DNA of 64,000 nucleotides from Planctomycetota bacterium (GCA_022566535.1 JADFIR010000006.1:33953-97952), one strand, 5' to 3'; counted from the stretch's first letter, positions 47,753 through 57,240 are shown. Notes: a model not told the origin generated them from the sequence alone. A program made the numbers and translations.

Positions 47753-49378
47753 TCAGTTTCGCATGAGCCTCGCCAACGTGTACCACAATACGGCCACCAG
47801 CAAGCAGTTGCCTGACCACAGCACGATGAGGCCGGTCGTGACCGCACCACTGCGAACCATATGGCCTCCGCCCGTTATCAGGATGATGTCCAGAATCGAA
47901 GGGACGAAAGCCCCGATGTAAATCACGAGTGGAACGCTGTTGCGAAGCAACATGGCCAATGTCGCTCCGAGCAACAAGAGCAACATCGCCGTCAACGACA
48001 GGGCATATCGCCGCTGCAGCCTGCTGTGGATCTCCAGCCGAAGGATTCTAATATCTTCAACCAGTCGCCGGGCACGGCTTTTCACAGCACCATCCATCTG
48101 CTCCGCCCGCTTGAGCAACTGCTCATGGGGCAGCTTCGACAAGTCCGGCCACGTCTGCTGCGGTAAGGTGAGGATCGGAATTGTCAAACGAGCACGGTAG
48201 TTGACCGACCCGTCCGACCGCAGATCAACCACTTCACATTCGTACAGATCGAGGTCGAAGCTCGGCTCGGTCAATGTTGACCCGACCGATGGTCGAAGGT
48301 CGACCTGCCGGGCACTGACCAGGCGCACGGGGCCGGCGGCGTCGAGTTGGCGAACCTCCACCGCCCGGCCGTCTGTCGTCGAAAACTGGCCCCCAACGAG
48401 TTGATCCGCGTGGATCGAGATTCGCCGATCCGGTCCGGCCAGCTCGATCATACCGTCCGACGCCAGTTGATCGTCGATGTAATTCCACACTTCGATCGCC
48501 CGGATTGACTCCGCCAGAGCGATTTTGTGCCCATTCACCCGACTGAAATCATCGGGCCGCTTGCGCAGGGCGAGGAGCTGTCTCTGGGTCATGAACATCG
48601 GGCGATCCCGAACGGGATCCGGCACGACGATGGCCCGCTGCGGCTCAATCTTCGGCGTGCGAACCAGCTCGCCGGTCCGGCCCATGAACGCCACGGTATC
48701 GACCAAGGTCAGCTTGAGATACGTCCGCCCGCCACGTTGATGAATGTCCACCACCCCTTGGCGGGCGGTGATGTCAGTAACGATCCGGCCGTCAGCGTCG
48801 AGCTCCGCCGCGGCCACGCGAAAGAGGATCAGCCGCGTCTGGGCATCCGTGTCTTGGGGATGGTGTTGTACGCGGAGCCGGTCAGCCCAGATCTGCAGAT
48901 CGCCGATCTGAAATGGGAGGCCCTTGTCGATCGACGCCTGGAACACGTTGGTGACGCCTGTCGCGAGATTGTGGTGCATCAACCCCCAGAAACGGGGGAT
49001 CACCCACTGGGTCAACAGCACCATCACGATCACCAGCGCCGCGCCCAACGCGACGATAGGCAAGAGGATCCTTCGATAGCTGATCCCTGCTGCGGCGGCG
49101 GCGAGAATCTCGTTGTCGCTCGTCATGCGGTGGAACACCATCGTCGCGGCGAATCCCGCAGCGAACGGCAGCGCAAACTGAAGCATCGGAACGATCGCCA
49201 ACATGATGTACTTCGCCGTTTGCAACGGCCCGATCAGGTCATCCGCCGCCAACGGCTTGATCGCCGCACCGAAGGCGATCACCATCACCAACACCGCCGC
49301 GCAAAGAGCAAAGACCCGCAGCAGCTCGCCAAGCATGTAGCGATACAACAACCCAGGCATCCACACATTATTGCCCAT
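47753..49378 (-). CDS. LptF/LptG family permease (first of pair)
   Basis: At 541 residues this member is longer than its partner because of a large periplasmic domain (about 145-430). The N-terminal helices (MPGLLYRYMLGELLRVFALC; VPMLQFALPFAAGFAATMVF) with MTSDNEILAAAAAGISYRRI are characteristic of LptF/G coupling regions. The C-terminal helices follow at about 455-535. ATGs at 49378 and 49360 are both possible starts. lptB, lptC and lptA are not in the window. The pair suggests an outer membrane with LPS or a related lipid. Confidence 0.85.
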   Translation of the reverse strand: MGNNVWMPGLLYRYMLGELLRVFALCAAVLVMVIAFGAAIKPLAADDLIGPLQTAKYIMLAIVPMLQFALPFAAGFAATMVFHRMTSDNEILAAAAAGISYRRILLPIVALGAALVIVMVLLTQWVIPRFWGLMHHNLATGVTNVFQASIDKGLPFQIGDLQIWADRLRVQHHPQDTDAQTRLILFRVAAAELDADGRIVTDITARQGVVDIHQRGGRTYLKLTLVDTVAFMGRTGELVRTPKIEPQRAIVVPDPVRDRPMFMTQRQLLALRKRPDDFSRVNGHKIALAESIRAIEVWNYIDDQLASDGMIELAGPDRRISIHADQLVGGQFSTTDGRAVEVRQLDAAGPVRLVSARQVDLRPSVGSTLTEPSFDLDLYECEVVDLRSDGSVNYRARLTIPILTLPQQTWPDLSKLPHEQLLKRAEQMDGAVKSRARRLVEDIRILRLEIHSRLQRRYALSLTAMLLLLLGATLAMLLRNSVPLVIYIGAFVPSILDIILITGGGHMVRSGAVTTGLIVLWSGNCLLVAVLWYTLARLMRN

Positions 49379-49665
49379 ACCGCCTCAACCAACCAGCCCC
49401 GGTCCGTGGCGACCAGCGCCGATACAGCCACGATCCCACGCTCCCCTCGCCAAGGACGCCTATCCGCAGGATTCTCAGGTTCGCGACAGGATATCGACGT
49501 ATGGGACTTCGCGTGGCATTCTGCGGTGTTCGTACCAGATGTGCCGCGGCCGTCGGCTCACCCGCAGCGATATCACCAACACCCTCTTGGCGGGGTGCAG
49601 CGGATATTCGATCTATTGATCAGCGGCTCCTGCGGTGGAGCCGGGCCGACGGAGAAACCAACCGC

Positions 49666-50124
49666 TTGCTTCAGCCTCGCCAACACCTCCGCGGACGCTG
49701 TTGCTATCGAGCCTTCACTCTCCTGGAGGCCTTGATGGCGTCGGCGATCCTGTTTGCGGTCGTGATGGCCGTCACGTCGGCGGTCACCGCCGGTCAGCAG
49801 CACGCCTACGACGCCCACCAACGCATCGCCGGCGCCCTTGCGGCTGAAGCCCTCATCGGCCGGATCACCGTCGGCAACTACGACAGTCTGCTCGCCTGGA
49901 ACGGCTACACCGAGCCGGTCGGGGCCATGTCGGATGCGGCCGGTGATCCGCTGCCCGGCGCCTTCAGAATGGTCGGGCGTAGCGTGCGCGTGACCACGAA
50001 CATGCAAACCATTGACAGTCTGGGAGTCAACGTGCGCGGCCGCACGGTACACGTTGAGGCATTCAACGCGAAGAACATGATCCTTGCCGAGATCACCATG
50101 TTTTTCCCTGAGCCCCAGCCATGA
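49666..50124 (+). CDS. Minor pseudopilin (GspI/PilV-like), TTG start
   Basis: The prepilin motif is YRAFTLLEALMASAILFAVV, with a Cys/Arg-rich leader and Glu at +5 after the cleavage site (before Phe; Ala precedes it). The most plausible start is TTG at 49666 after GGAG (152 residues), because upstream codons look non-coding. The region after the hydrophobic helix (GQQHAYDAHQRIAGALAAEA) fits type II secretion minor pseudopilins. It is the first of four overlapping genes; its TGA overlaps the next ATG. Confidence 0.75.
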   Translation: MLQPRQHLRGRCCYRAFTLLEALMASAILFAVVMAVTSAVTAGQQHAYDAHQRIAGALAAEALIGRITVGNYDSLLAWNGYTEPVGAMSDAAGDPLPGAFRMVGRSVRVTTNMQTIDSLGVNVRGRTVHVEAFNAKNMILAEITMFFPEPQP

Positions 50125-50747
50125 CATCACCGGCCGTTCCAACTCGCCGGGGGCTCAGCCTGCTGGAAATGCTGCTGGCCCTATCCATCACTGCACTGAT
50201 CGCGGTCGGGATCTCGAGCATGATGAGCGCGGTGACAAGCGGCGTGGGTACTCGACGGGACATTCGCACCACCATGGTTCGCGCCAATGCCGCCCAGACC
50301 AGGCTCGCCGCATACATCGTTCCCTGCCGGACCGTGCTGGCCAGCAACGGCTCCGATCTGGTTCTCTGGCTGAACGATTCACGAGAAAGTGATTCCGTCC
50401 ACGCTACGGAGATCCGCTGGCTGCTGTTCGATGCCGACCAGGGAGCGATCGACGTCCATTTTGTGGACTTCCCAGAGGCCTGGACGCAAACCGCAAAGGA
50501 CCTTGCGGATGCTGAATACTCAGCCAACGCCGATTGGAACGCGGTTCTGACGCAATACCAGAACGACGGATGGGTCACCACGGTTCGCTTGGCCGACGGC
50601 CTGGACTCGGCTTGGGTCAGCACGGACGCGGCCGTGCCGATGGTCAGCCGGCACGTCATCTTCGAGCTGGGGTTCCATACGGACAACGGGCCAGTGCCCG
50701 TGCGCGTCTCCGCCACGGTTCGCCACCATCAACCGCCTGTGAGCTAG
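50121..50747 (+). CDS. Minor pseudopilin (GspJ/PilW-like)
   Basis: This 208-residue protein has the prepilin leader MTSPAVPTRRG cleaved before LSLLEMLLALSITALIAVGI. GspJ-like features are the polar ANAAQTRLAAYIVPCRTVLA stretch following the helix. It overlaps the preceding stop by four bases (ATGA) and is followed after 12 bases by the GspK-like gene. It is part of the tip of a type II secretion or type IV pilus-like pseudopilus. Confidence 0.82.
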   Translation: MTSPAVPTRRGLSLLEMLLALSITALIAVGISSMMSAVTSGVGTRRDIRTTMVRANAAQTRLAAYIVPCRTVLASNGSDLVLWLNDSRESDSVHATEIRWLLFDADQGAIDVHFVDFPEAWTQTAKDLADAEYSANADWNAVLTQYQNDGWVTTVRLADGLDSAWVSTDAAVPMVSRHVIFELGFHTDNGPVPVRVSATVRHHQPPVS

Positions 50748-50759
50748 CGAGGGTTCACC

Positions 50760-52367
50760 ATGCCTAGGAATCCAAACGTCAATCGCCGCGGTCTGGCCAT
50801 GCTGCTGGTGCTGGTGGGGCTGATGATCGGCACGATCCTGGCCACGGCGTATCTGGCCAGCCGTGACAACTCTGCGGCCATCGGCGAGAACATCGCCGCC
50901 GCCGCCCGCGCCCGCTGGGGGGCCGCTTCCGCCCTGGAATTGGGCATCGCCATCATGCAGACGCAGACCGACTGGCGGACCAGCCATATCAACGGAAAAC
51001 TGCTGGATGACTATCCATTCTTGGCCGGAGCCACCATCGACCTGGACATCATTGACCTACGGACCACACTGCCACCCACCGCAGAATCCGAAGACATCCA
51101 GCTGACCGCGACGGCGACAGTCGATGGCCTCCAACAAACCGCGATTGCGATCGCCCACGTCTCGGCGGCGCCAGGGGCTACGGTGAGCGTGGACCTCAGC
51201 GAGTTTGCCGTCTTTGCCAGCGAGCGGATCAGGCTGCAGGACATGGCCACGGTGACCCGCTGGCCGACCGCCCCGCTGAGTGACCTGGGGAAGCGGATCG
51301 CCTTCGGCACCCAGGGCACCTCGGCTTCCACCGTGGAAATCTACGGCGGCGCCACGGCCATTGATACCACCCTTTACAGCGGCCCGGGGACCTCGCAAGC
51401 GCTGGTGACGATCAACAACGACACCATCATTGAGCGAGTCAGCCTGCAGGATCAGCTCCCCATGCCCGCCCCGCCTTCCCCCAGCGCCCTCCCCCCCGAT
51501 GGCGTGACAACATACCCGGATTTGCTCATCAATACGGCCACCACCATCACCACCAACGAGCGGCGCAACAACATCGAAATCCTCTCCTCCGCCGGAATCG
51601 TCACCCTGCAAGGCGACATCGTCGTGGTCGCCGAGGAGGACCTGGACCTCTTGCCGGGTTCCATGATGATCATCGACGGAAACGTGGAGCTGGATGTGTT
51701 CGGCGATCTCACCATGGACTACGCCGCCATCGAGCTCAAGCCAAATGCAACACTGACCATCTACGTGCGCGATGACGTGGATCTCAATTATTCGTACATC
51801 GGTGACGAGCGGGTTGACGATCTGCGTGACAGCTCCGGCTACGCCTCGTGGATGGATCCCCAGCGGATTCGGTTCTTCACCCGGCCGTTGCCCGCCGAAG
51901 GAGACGACGACGCCACCCTTTCGCAGGACTGGAGGCTGAACAACAACTCCATCATCAAGGGCAGCCTCTACAGCGCTCACGCCCGGATCGAGATCGAGAC
52001 CGACTCCGCCATCTACGGTCGGGTGGCGGCGACGCGGTTACTCATCAAAGACAACGGCTCGTTGTTCTATGACCACACGTTGGACTCCGGCCTCGGCTAC
52101 ACCAACCTCGACGGCGACCTCTACGACGACAGCGATCACATCGAGAGCGAGTACAGGACACTGACCTCGCTGGATGATGCCGACCTGCTGGCGACGAGTG
52201 AGGCCACCGGCACGGTCATCTACTCATGCGGCGAGACCTATGGCACCGCGCCCGCAGAGGAGATCATCGTGGCGGCGCCCGGCGAGCCGACGCCCCGGCC
52301 GGTGCCCGTGGAGTACGAGATCGTCTCATTCGGCACCGACATGCGCGACTGGGAGAAGAAATATTGA
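50760..52367 (+). CDS. GspK/PilX-like pseudopilus component
   Basis: This 535-residue protein has an N-terminal RRGLAMLLVLVGLMIGTILA helix with the RRG-x-AM(L/V) pattern seen in GspK/PilX proteins, lacking Glu+5 as those do. After about residue 250 a parallel beta-helix-like part appears (TITTNERRNNIEILSSAGIV, DIVVVAEEDLDLLPGSMMII, ELDVFGDLTMDYAAIELKPN), resembling planctomycete PilX-type proteins. It ends with TGATG overlapping the next gene's start. Confidence 0.78.
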   Translation: MPRNPNVNRRGLAMLLVLVGLMIGTILATAYLASRDNSAAIGENIAAAARARWGAASALELGIAIMQTQTDWRTSHINGKLLDDYPFLAGATIDLDIIDLRTTLPPTAESEDIQLTATATVDGLQQTAIAIAHVSAAPGATVSVDLSEFAVFASERIRLQDMATVTRWPTAPLSDLGKRIAFGTQGTSASTVEIYGGATAIDTTLYSGPGTSQALVTINNDTIIERVSLQDQLPMPAPPSPSALPPDGVTTYPDLLINTATTITTNERRNNIEILSSAGIVTLQGDIVVVAEEDLDLLPGSMMIIDGNVELDVFGDLTMDYAAIELKPNATLTIYVRDDVDLNYSYIGDERVDDLRDSSGYASWMDPQRIRFFTRPLPAEGDDDATLSQDWRLNNNSIIKGSLYSAHARIEIETDSAIYGRVAATRLLIKDNGSLFYDHTLDSGLGYTNLDGDLYDDSDHIESEYRTLTSLDDADLLATSEATGTVIYSCGETYGTAPAEEIIVAAPGEPTPRPVPVEYEIVSFGTDMRDWEKKY

Positions 52368-52912
52368 TGCAGCGCTGCCACCCCACCCGACGACGCGGCT
52401 TCACCCTCATCGAGCTGCTGATGACGATGACGATCATCGCCGTGCTGGCAGCGGTGGTGCTGCCGAAGTTCACCGATGGCGGGCGCCTGCGCGTCTCTGC
52501 GGCATCGAGCGTGCTTACGTCGGATATTCAGTTGGCCCAGGTGATGACGATCTCCCATCCAAACCAGCCCGTCGTGGTCTACTTTGAATCCAATACGCAG
52601 TACTGGCTCGCCTACGCCGACAGCCCCGAAACGCCGATCCTCCGGGCAGACACCGGCCGGCCCTACATCCTGGAGCTCGGCAAGGGCCGCATGGCCAGCG
52701 CAGCCGGCTCCACCGTGATTCATATCCATTTTAAGAATGTCAACAACGACAAGACGCTGCGGTTCAACCCCCAGGGAGGACTCGAAGACTTCAACTCCCA
52801 GCCGGAGCTCTACGTCCATGTCAAGAATACAAACGGCGCCGAGCAACTGCGAATCACGCTCGACATCAGCCCCACCACCGGCACCATCACCGAAGTGGCC
52901 GGCGGCGGCTAG
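52367..52912 (+). CDS. Pseudopilin (GspH/FimT-like)
   Basis: This 181-residue protein has the classic leader QRCHPTRRRG cleaved before FTLIELLMTMTIIAVLAAVV, then LPKFTDGGRLRVSAASSVLT with DIQLAQVMTISH, the GspH/FimT pattern. The C-terminal half is a beta-strand globular domain. It starts at the last base of the GspK-like stop (TGATG), so the four genes are translationally coupled. The major pseudopilin and ATPase are not in the window. Confidence 0.85.
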   Translation: MQRCHPTRRRGFTLIELLMTMTIIAVLAAVVLPKFTDGGRLRVSAASSVLTSDIQLAQVMTISHPNQPVVVYFESNTQYWLAYADSPETPILRADTGRPYILELGKGRMASAAGSTVIHIHFKNVNNDKTLRFNPQGGLEDFNSQPELYVHVKNTNGAEQLRITLDISPTTGTITEVAGGG

Positions 52913-52987
52913 GCGACCGCGGTCAGACGCTCGAACAGCTCGCGGCCGATCGGGCCGGGCACGTCGATCGCGTCAATTGCAATTGGG

Positions 52988-53590
52988 TCAGGTCAGCCGC
53001 CGGCGACGCCGACGGCCGAGGAGCCCCGCCACACCCAGCACCGCCAAGACCCCGGGGGCGGGCACAAACGCGCCGTACGCGCTGTCATCACCGGGGCCCA
53101 TGACAAACTTGGCCGCTGCGATGGCCGCCATGCCTCCAGGCGGCAGGGTGCTGAAGTTTGTCGTGAAATCCACATCCGTGCCAGCGCCGGCGATGGTGAA
53201 GATAAACGTGACCATTTCGCCGGGCGCGACTGTGGGTCGGTTGCGGCCCACCTCGCCGACGAGTGCGAAGTCGTAGGTGCCGAATCCGCCGGCATGTTGG
53301 TCGAACTCCAGACCCCAACCAATCGGGCCGCTGTCAAGCGCGAGTCCAGTCACGCCGCCACCGCCGTTGAAGTACAGGCGATTGATGTTGAAGCCGTTCT
53401 CCCCCAGCGTGTCGTTGGTGAGGGTGAGCGTGAGCATGTTGCCCGCGACCGAAAAATCGAGCGTCGCACTGAGCAGCGCCGGGTCCGTCTCATCACTGGA
53501 ATGCGTGCTGAGGAAAATGATCGATGCCGGCGCGGCATTGGCGCAAGCCAACCAGGCCGCGGTCGCCAAGAACATCTCTCTTGCAGACAT
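52988..53590 (-). CDS. PEP-CTERM-type secreted protein (unit A)
   Basis: This 200-residue protein has a signal peptide (MFLATAAWLACANAAPASII) and ends in PAPGVLAVLGVAGLLGRRRR. The body is beta-rich with GWGLEFDQHAGGFGTYDFAL. A strongly purine-rich leader (GAAGGAGAAGGAGAAGAG) precedes the ATG. It is the first of four PEP-CTERM transcription units in a row; the hairpin leader lies at 53653-53690. Confidence 0.87.
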   Translation of the reverse strand: MSAREMFLATAAWLACANAAPASIIFLSTHSSDETDPALLSATLDFSVAGNMLTLTLTNDTLGENGFNINRLYFNGGGGVTGLALDSGPIGWGLEFDQHAGGFGTYDFALVGEVGRNRPTVAPGEMVTFIFTIAGAGTDVDFTTNFSTLPPGGMAAIAAAKFVMGPGDDSAYGAFVPAPGVLAVLGVAGLLGRRRRRRLT

Positions 53591-54011
53591 CTCTTCTCTC
53601 TCTTCTCCTTCTCCTTCAATCTCTCTCTACCCTGCCGATGAACCTCGTGCAGGATAAAAGAGAGAAAGGGAAAACCAGGGCCTATCTCTCCGCTCTCGCT
53701 GAACGCGTGGTGCCAACACCCAGCACTCGCTGGCCCTGGCAACCCGTCCAGCTGCGTGCTGCTAACCTACCACCACAGCCTGTCGGGTCAAGCAAAAAGT
53801 CCGAAAATCGCCACAGATGTGCGCAGCTGAGCCCAAACAAAGGCCGAGCAGGCCGGCCTGTGCCGCCGCCGCGAGGCATCAATACGTCGGTGCCCTTCCC
53901 TTCGCTCTTCCGGGCGAGGCTATTGCCTTCTTGCCTTGATGCCTCGATACCCCCCCACTGACCGCGCGGTTTATAACCAGAATCCGTACTAAACCGTAAA
54001 AAGCGGACGGA
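53591..54011 (-). promoter_or_regulatory. Promoter and attenuator-like leader, unit A
   Basis: On the minus strand a T-tract and TTGACC (53786-53791) are 16 bases from TAGGTT (53764-53769). About 100 bases downstream a hairpin forms between GAGAGATAGG and CCCTTTCTCTC (one T-T mismatch), followed by TTTTAT (about 53653-53690), and the ATG lies 63 bases beyond. The remaining part, 53792-54011, holds a GATGCCT-type repeat near 53930 and no gene. Confidence 0.5.
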
Positions 54012-54797
54012 TCAGGCCCGCCGGCGACGCCGCCGCAAGCCCAGCAGCCCAGCCAAGCCAAGCAGGGCCACGGTGCCCGGCTCGGGGACCGTAATGAAAA
54101 AGGCATCAGAGCCAAACTCGATTCGGACCAGGTTCTGATTCAGGAAGCCCAGGTCGGAGATCGCCCCATCGAGCGTCAATGTCGCAATAATCTCGTCCTG
54201 GATGGCGCCCTGCCCGCCGAGCGGAACCAGGACGGGGTTCGCCACGAGGCCGCCCTGAGGCCCGTCGATTGCTATGGGCCCGTCGAGGTTCGCGCCTCCG
54301 AACGGGGTCGACTCCGGACGGGAGGCGGAAATGAAGTTTGCCAGGAGACCCGTCCCGTCCATGTTGCCATAGCCCCACTCGCCGCTGACGTCGGTACCGG
54401 GCCCGTATGAACCCGTATCGAAGTTGAGCGACTGGCTGGTGGGGCCGATGACCACCGTGCCGCTGATGATCCAGGGATCGCCGTTGAAGCCCGGCGCCCC
54501 GAAATCCCACGAAATGGCGGTGAGGATCTGATCGGAGGTGTCGAAGCCGAACGGGACACCGGTTGACGTGTTTCTGAGGCGGACCTCCAGCGTGGTTGGG
54601 TTCAGAAGCGTGAACTCGGCTTCGGCTGCGAGCCCGGACCCGAGGGGATCATTGAATTTGAAAATGACGCTGGCCGTCGCCGGTGGCCCGAGCGGCGCTG
54701 CCATGGTGGCGGCCATCACCAGCACGGCTCCAGATAGGCCGTGGCAGAACGCTGCACCACGACCGCCCCTCCAGTTGCTCTTTCTGTTTTGGGTCAT
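54012..54797 (-). CDS. PEP-CTERM-type secreted protein (unit B)
   Basis: From the ATG at 54797, after GGTGGAG, this 261-residue protein has a signal region GAVLVMAATMAAPLGPPATA and ends with PEPGTVALLGLAGLLGLRRR, a near-canonical PEP-CTERM. The choice of this start leaves the hairpin leader (54842-54870) in the 5' untranslated RNA; the open frame beyond it is not coding. The domain (ASVIFKFNDPLGSGLAAEAE, LRNTSTGVPFGF) is typical of choice-of-anchor-type PEP-CTERM proteins. Confidence 0.85.
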   Translation of the reverse strand: MTQNRKSNWRGGRGAAFCHGLSGAVLVMAATMAAPLGPPATASVIFKFNDPLGSGLAAEAEFTLLNPTTLEVRLRNTSTGVPFGFDTSDQILTAISWDFGAPGFNGDPWIISGTVVIGPTSQSLNFDTGSYGPGTDVSGEWGYGNMDGTGLLANFISASRPESTPFGGANLDGPIAIDGPQGGLVANPVLVPLGGQGAIQDEIIATLTLDGAISDLGFLNQNLVRIEFGSDAFFITVPEPGTVALLGLAGLLGLRRRRRRA

Positions 54798-55279
54798 GTG
54801 CTCCACCCGCTCCAGCGCGTCGATACGAACGCGCACAGACAAGAAAAAAAGAGACGCCCAAAGGCATCTCTCGCTCTTCGCCGTCCTCGACCTCACCCAC
54901 TTTCGCGGGCCCGGCCCATAATCACTCTCTTGATGGCATCAACATACCAGATTTCTCCACTTCTGCAAGGCCAATCAACAAAAAGGGAGAGGAGAATTGG
55001 TGGACTTTCCCCGGATCACAGCGCAACCCCTTTCGCACAAGGAGGATACAGCATCTTCGCAGCCGCCCGGGGCCAACCTGCCCAACAGCGATAACGACCC
55101 TAACGAAGCTCGTACTGTTTGACCTTGTGATCCAGCTCACGCCCGGCGGCGGCCCGGCCTGTCGTCGGCGACGACCCCAGACCACCGCGAGACGTGCGAA
55201 ACGCTCGGTGATCAATTACAGAATCGGCGCGTCCTAGGTCGGGACCGTCGTTTCCGTCTTTAGCCGGCATGTCGGGCCG
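54798..55279 (-). promoter_or_regulatory. Promoter and attenuator-like leader, unit B
   Basis: On the minus strand, TTGATT (54973-54978) lies 16 bases from a weak -10 AGAAAT (54951-54956). The hairpin GAGATGCC-TTTG-GGCGTCTC (54851-54870) is followed by a run of seven T, and the ATG is 45 bases further. One pair is G-U, valid only for minus-strand RNA. Positions 54979-55279 show no gene; that part is the 3' region of the secreted gene ending at 55280. Confidence 0.5.
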
Positions 55280-56251
55280 TCAGTTCAGAGGACATCCAAT
55301 GTCGTTGGAGTCTTCGAAAAGGTCCTTGGTGATCTCGATCTGGAAGGGGTCTATGTCGTCGAACGCAGCCTGGAAGGCCGCAATGACTTCCTCGGGCGTA
55401 TCAAAGCCGGGGTCAGGATTCACATTGGGGCTGGCCGCATTGAGTAGAGCGGCCGTGGCGTGGCGCATCAGGGCATTCAGCCCGCCCTTCCTCAACCTCA
55501 AGGCTTCCGACAGGAGCGGATCTGCTTTCGGGAAAACGTCTCGCTCGAAAACGACCTCGAACAGATCGTCCGGTAAGAACGGGGCCGGCCAGGAGTCGAA
55601 GTGGTGGGTTTGCTTCCAATAGCCGGGCGTACAGCCTTCGGTGCCACCAAGGAGGGCAATGGGGCCGAGAACGCCTTTGCCGCCGCCGCCAAAGCCCACG
55701 GTAAAGTCGCCCGTAAACGTGGAGCCTTCACTCGTCACGATGACGCCGATATCCTTTCCTGCGAAGAAGGCGTCGGCGAGCAATCCCCCCGTGACCGTGA
55801 ACCGGAAGTCGTACACGTCAGTGGCGGTGCCTGTATCTTCAAAGCCGAACTCCGCGGCCTCCCCGGTCAGCAGAGTGCCCGCGATGGGCGGCAAAGGGCC
55901 GGCGCCATCGGGGTCCACCTCGCCAATCACCACGAGATCCGAAGGGGTGACGCGGCCGATCAGAGTACCGGTCCTATCGAGGCCGACGATGATCGACACC
56001 ACCTCCGATGCCGGCTCGCCTGTCGGAGTGACGAAGCGCGGCGGGTCCCCCGAGACAAAGACGATCGCAATCGGGCAGGAATCGACGGAGAACAGACCGG
56101 TGATGGGGCTGTAGCTCGTCGTGCCCAGGGCGTTGAAATTCAGATTCGGGAAGCCCGGCAGGACGCCGAGCAGCGCCGCGAATGACACGCCGGCAAGACC
56201 TGTCACCGCCGCCGTAGCGGCAGCCAGATAGAGATGCTTTCTTGAACGCAT
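55280..56251 (-). CDS. Secreted protein with CTPGYWK domain
   Basis: This 323-residue protein, start at 56251 after GGAGGAGAAAG, has signal peptide HLYLAAATAAVTGLAGVSFA. A beta domain (EAAEFGFEDTGTATDVYDFR, FTVTGGLLADAFF) resembles that of the gene just upstream. It then has CTPGYWKQTHHFDSWP, a motif known from secreted proteins, followed by a helical end. There is no PEP-CTERM tail. It lies 36 bases behind the PEP-CTERM gene at 56288, so the two form an operon, perhaps a retained and a released partner. Confidence 0.82.
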   Translation of the reverse strand: MRSRKHLYLAAATAAVTGLAGVSFAALLGVLPGFPNLNFNALGTTSYSPITGLFSVDSCPIAIVFVSGDPPRFVTPTGEPASEVVSIIVGLDRTGTLIGRVTPSDLVVIGEVDPDGAGPLPPIAGTLLTGEAAEFGFEDTGTATDVYDFRFTVTGGLLADAFFAGKDIGVIVTSEGSTFTGDFTVGFGGGGKGVLGPIALLGGTEGCTPGYWKQTHHFDSWPAPFLPDDLFEVVFERDVFPKADPLLSEALRLRKGGLNALMRHATAALLNAASPNVNPDPGFDTPEEVIAAFQAAFDDIDPFQIEITKDLFEDSNDIGCPLN

Positions 56252-56287
56252 ATCAACTTCTTTCTCCTCCACCCTGTTGTTGAAACA

Positions 56288-56929
56288 TTACCGCTGGCGC
56301 CGTCGGCGGGCCACGAGGCCGCCGGCGATGGCCAGAAGAACAAGGGTCGCCGGCTCCGGGATCGGCGCTGTGTTGGAAGTGCCAGTGCCTATATTGCCGA
56401 AATCGTCGTCGAACGTGCCGTCGAAGTCGCTTCCATTGGCATTCATGATCACGCCCCCCACCGCCCCCGGATCGCCGTAATGAGCCGGCGTGGCCAGGTC
56501 GCCGCCGGTGACCGTAAACAGGATTTCAAACAAATCGCCGCCGCCATCCTGGAAGCCGAAGGCGGTCACGTCCCCGGTGAGTAGTGGCGGACCGAAGCCC
56601 CCCACCGATCCGGTGATAGTGAGCGAGCCGGAGATAAGACCCCCGAACCCGTCGAGCTGGAGGGAATAGTCGAAGCTCCCTATGACGTCGAAATCGAGGC
56701 CGTCCAACGTCAGGGAGAACCCGCTGGCCGTGAAAACTTGGGTGCCAGCGTCATACCCAACGGTAATGAATCCCGAGGTGATGTCCGGGGAGCGCAGCAG
56801 GGTCAGACCCAGCAAGCTCCCTTGAGCAGGCGCTGCGAGCAACCCGACCAACGATACAACCACCACCGCGGCGTGACGACCCCACCGCGATAGCCGCTCA
56901 ACAGGACGATGCCTCGCTTCGGTACGCAT
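56288..56929 (-). CDS. PEP-CTERM-type secreted protein (unit C)
   Basis: This 213-residue protein has signal region HAAVVVVSLVGLLAAPAQGS and tail PEPATLVLLAIAGGLVARRR. The ATG at 56929 is preferred since GGGAGGA lies six bases upstream; another ATG is two codons earlier. The region DVTAFGFQDGGGDLFEILFT, VTGGDLATPAHYGD parallels the downstream protein. It is the first gene of a two-gene operon with its own leader. Confidence 0.86.
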   Translation of the reverse strand: MRTEARHRPVERLSRWGRHAAVVVVSLVGLLAAPAQGSLLGLTLLRSPDITSGFITVGYDAGTQVFTASGFSLTLDGLDFDVIGSFDYSLQLDGFGGLISGSLTITGSVGGFGPPLLTGDVTAFGFQDGGGDLFEILFTVTGGDLATPAHYGDPGAVGGVIMNANGSDFDGTFDDDFGNIGTGTSNTAPIPEPATLVLLAIAGGLVARRRRQR

Positions 56930-57240
56930 CTCCATTCCTCCCGACCGCCTCCTTCCGCCACTCACAGGCGTGGAGCCGCTCACCAGAAAAGAAAAAAGAG
57001 ATGCCTCAACGGCATCTCTCTCTTCTATTACACAGTATGTACCCGGCCCCGATCCGCAGGACCGAGAATGCCAATTCGTCTGCCTTTTGGAGTCTACAGC
57101 CGATCGGAGCCCCGTCAAGAGAAAAAACGCTGAGGAAATGCCTGCTCCTGCGGCGGTCAAGTGGGCTGAACGGGGCAGGAGAGGCTCAATCGCCGCTTGG
57201 GGACCCACCAGTGGCCATTAGGAGGTGCCCGGACCGGCTC
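56930..57240 (-). promoter_or_regulatory. Promoter and attenuator-like leader, unit C
   Basis: On the minus strand, TTGACG (57113-57118) lies 16 bases from TAGACT (57091-57096). The perfect hairpin GAGATGCC-GTTGA-GGCATCTC (56998-57018) is followed by six T, 63 bases before the ATG. Early in the leader GGCATTCTC (57064-57072) could pair with the hairpin's 5' arm GAGAGATGCC, as an antiterminator would. No gene is supported to 57240. Confidence 0.6.
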
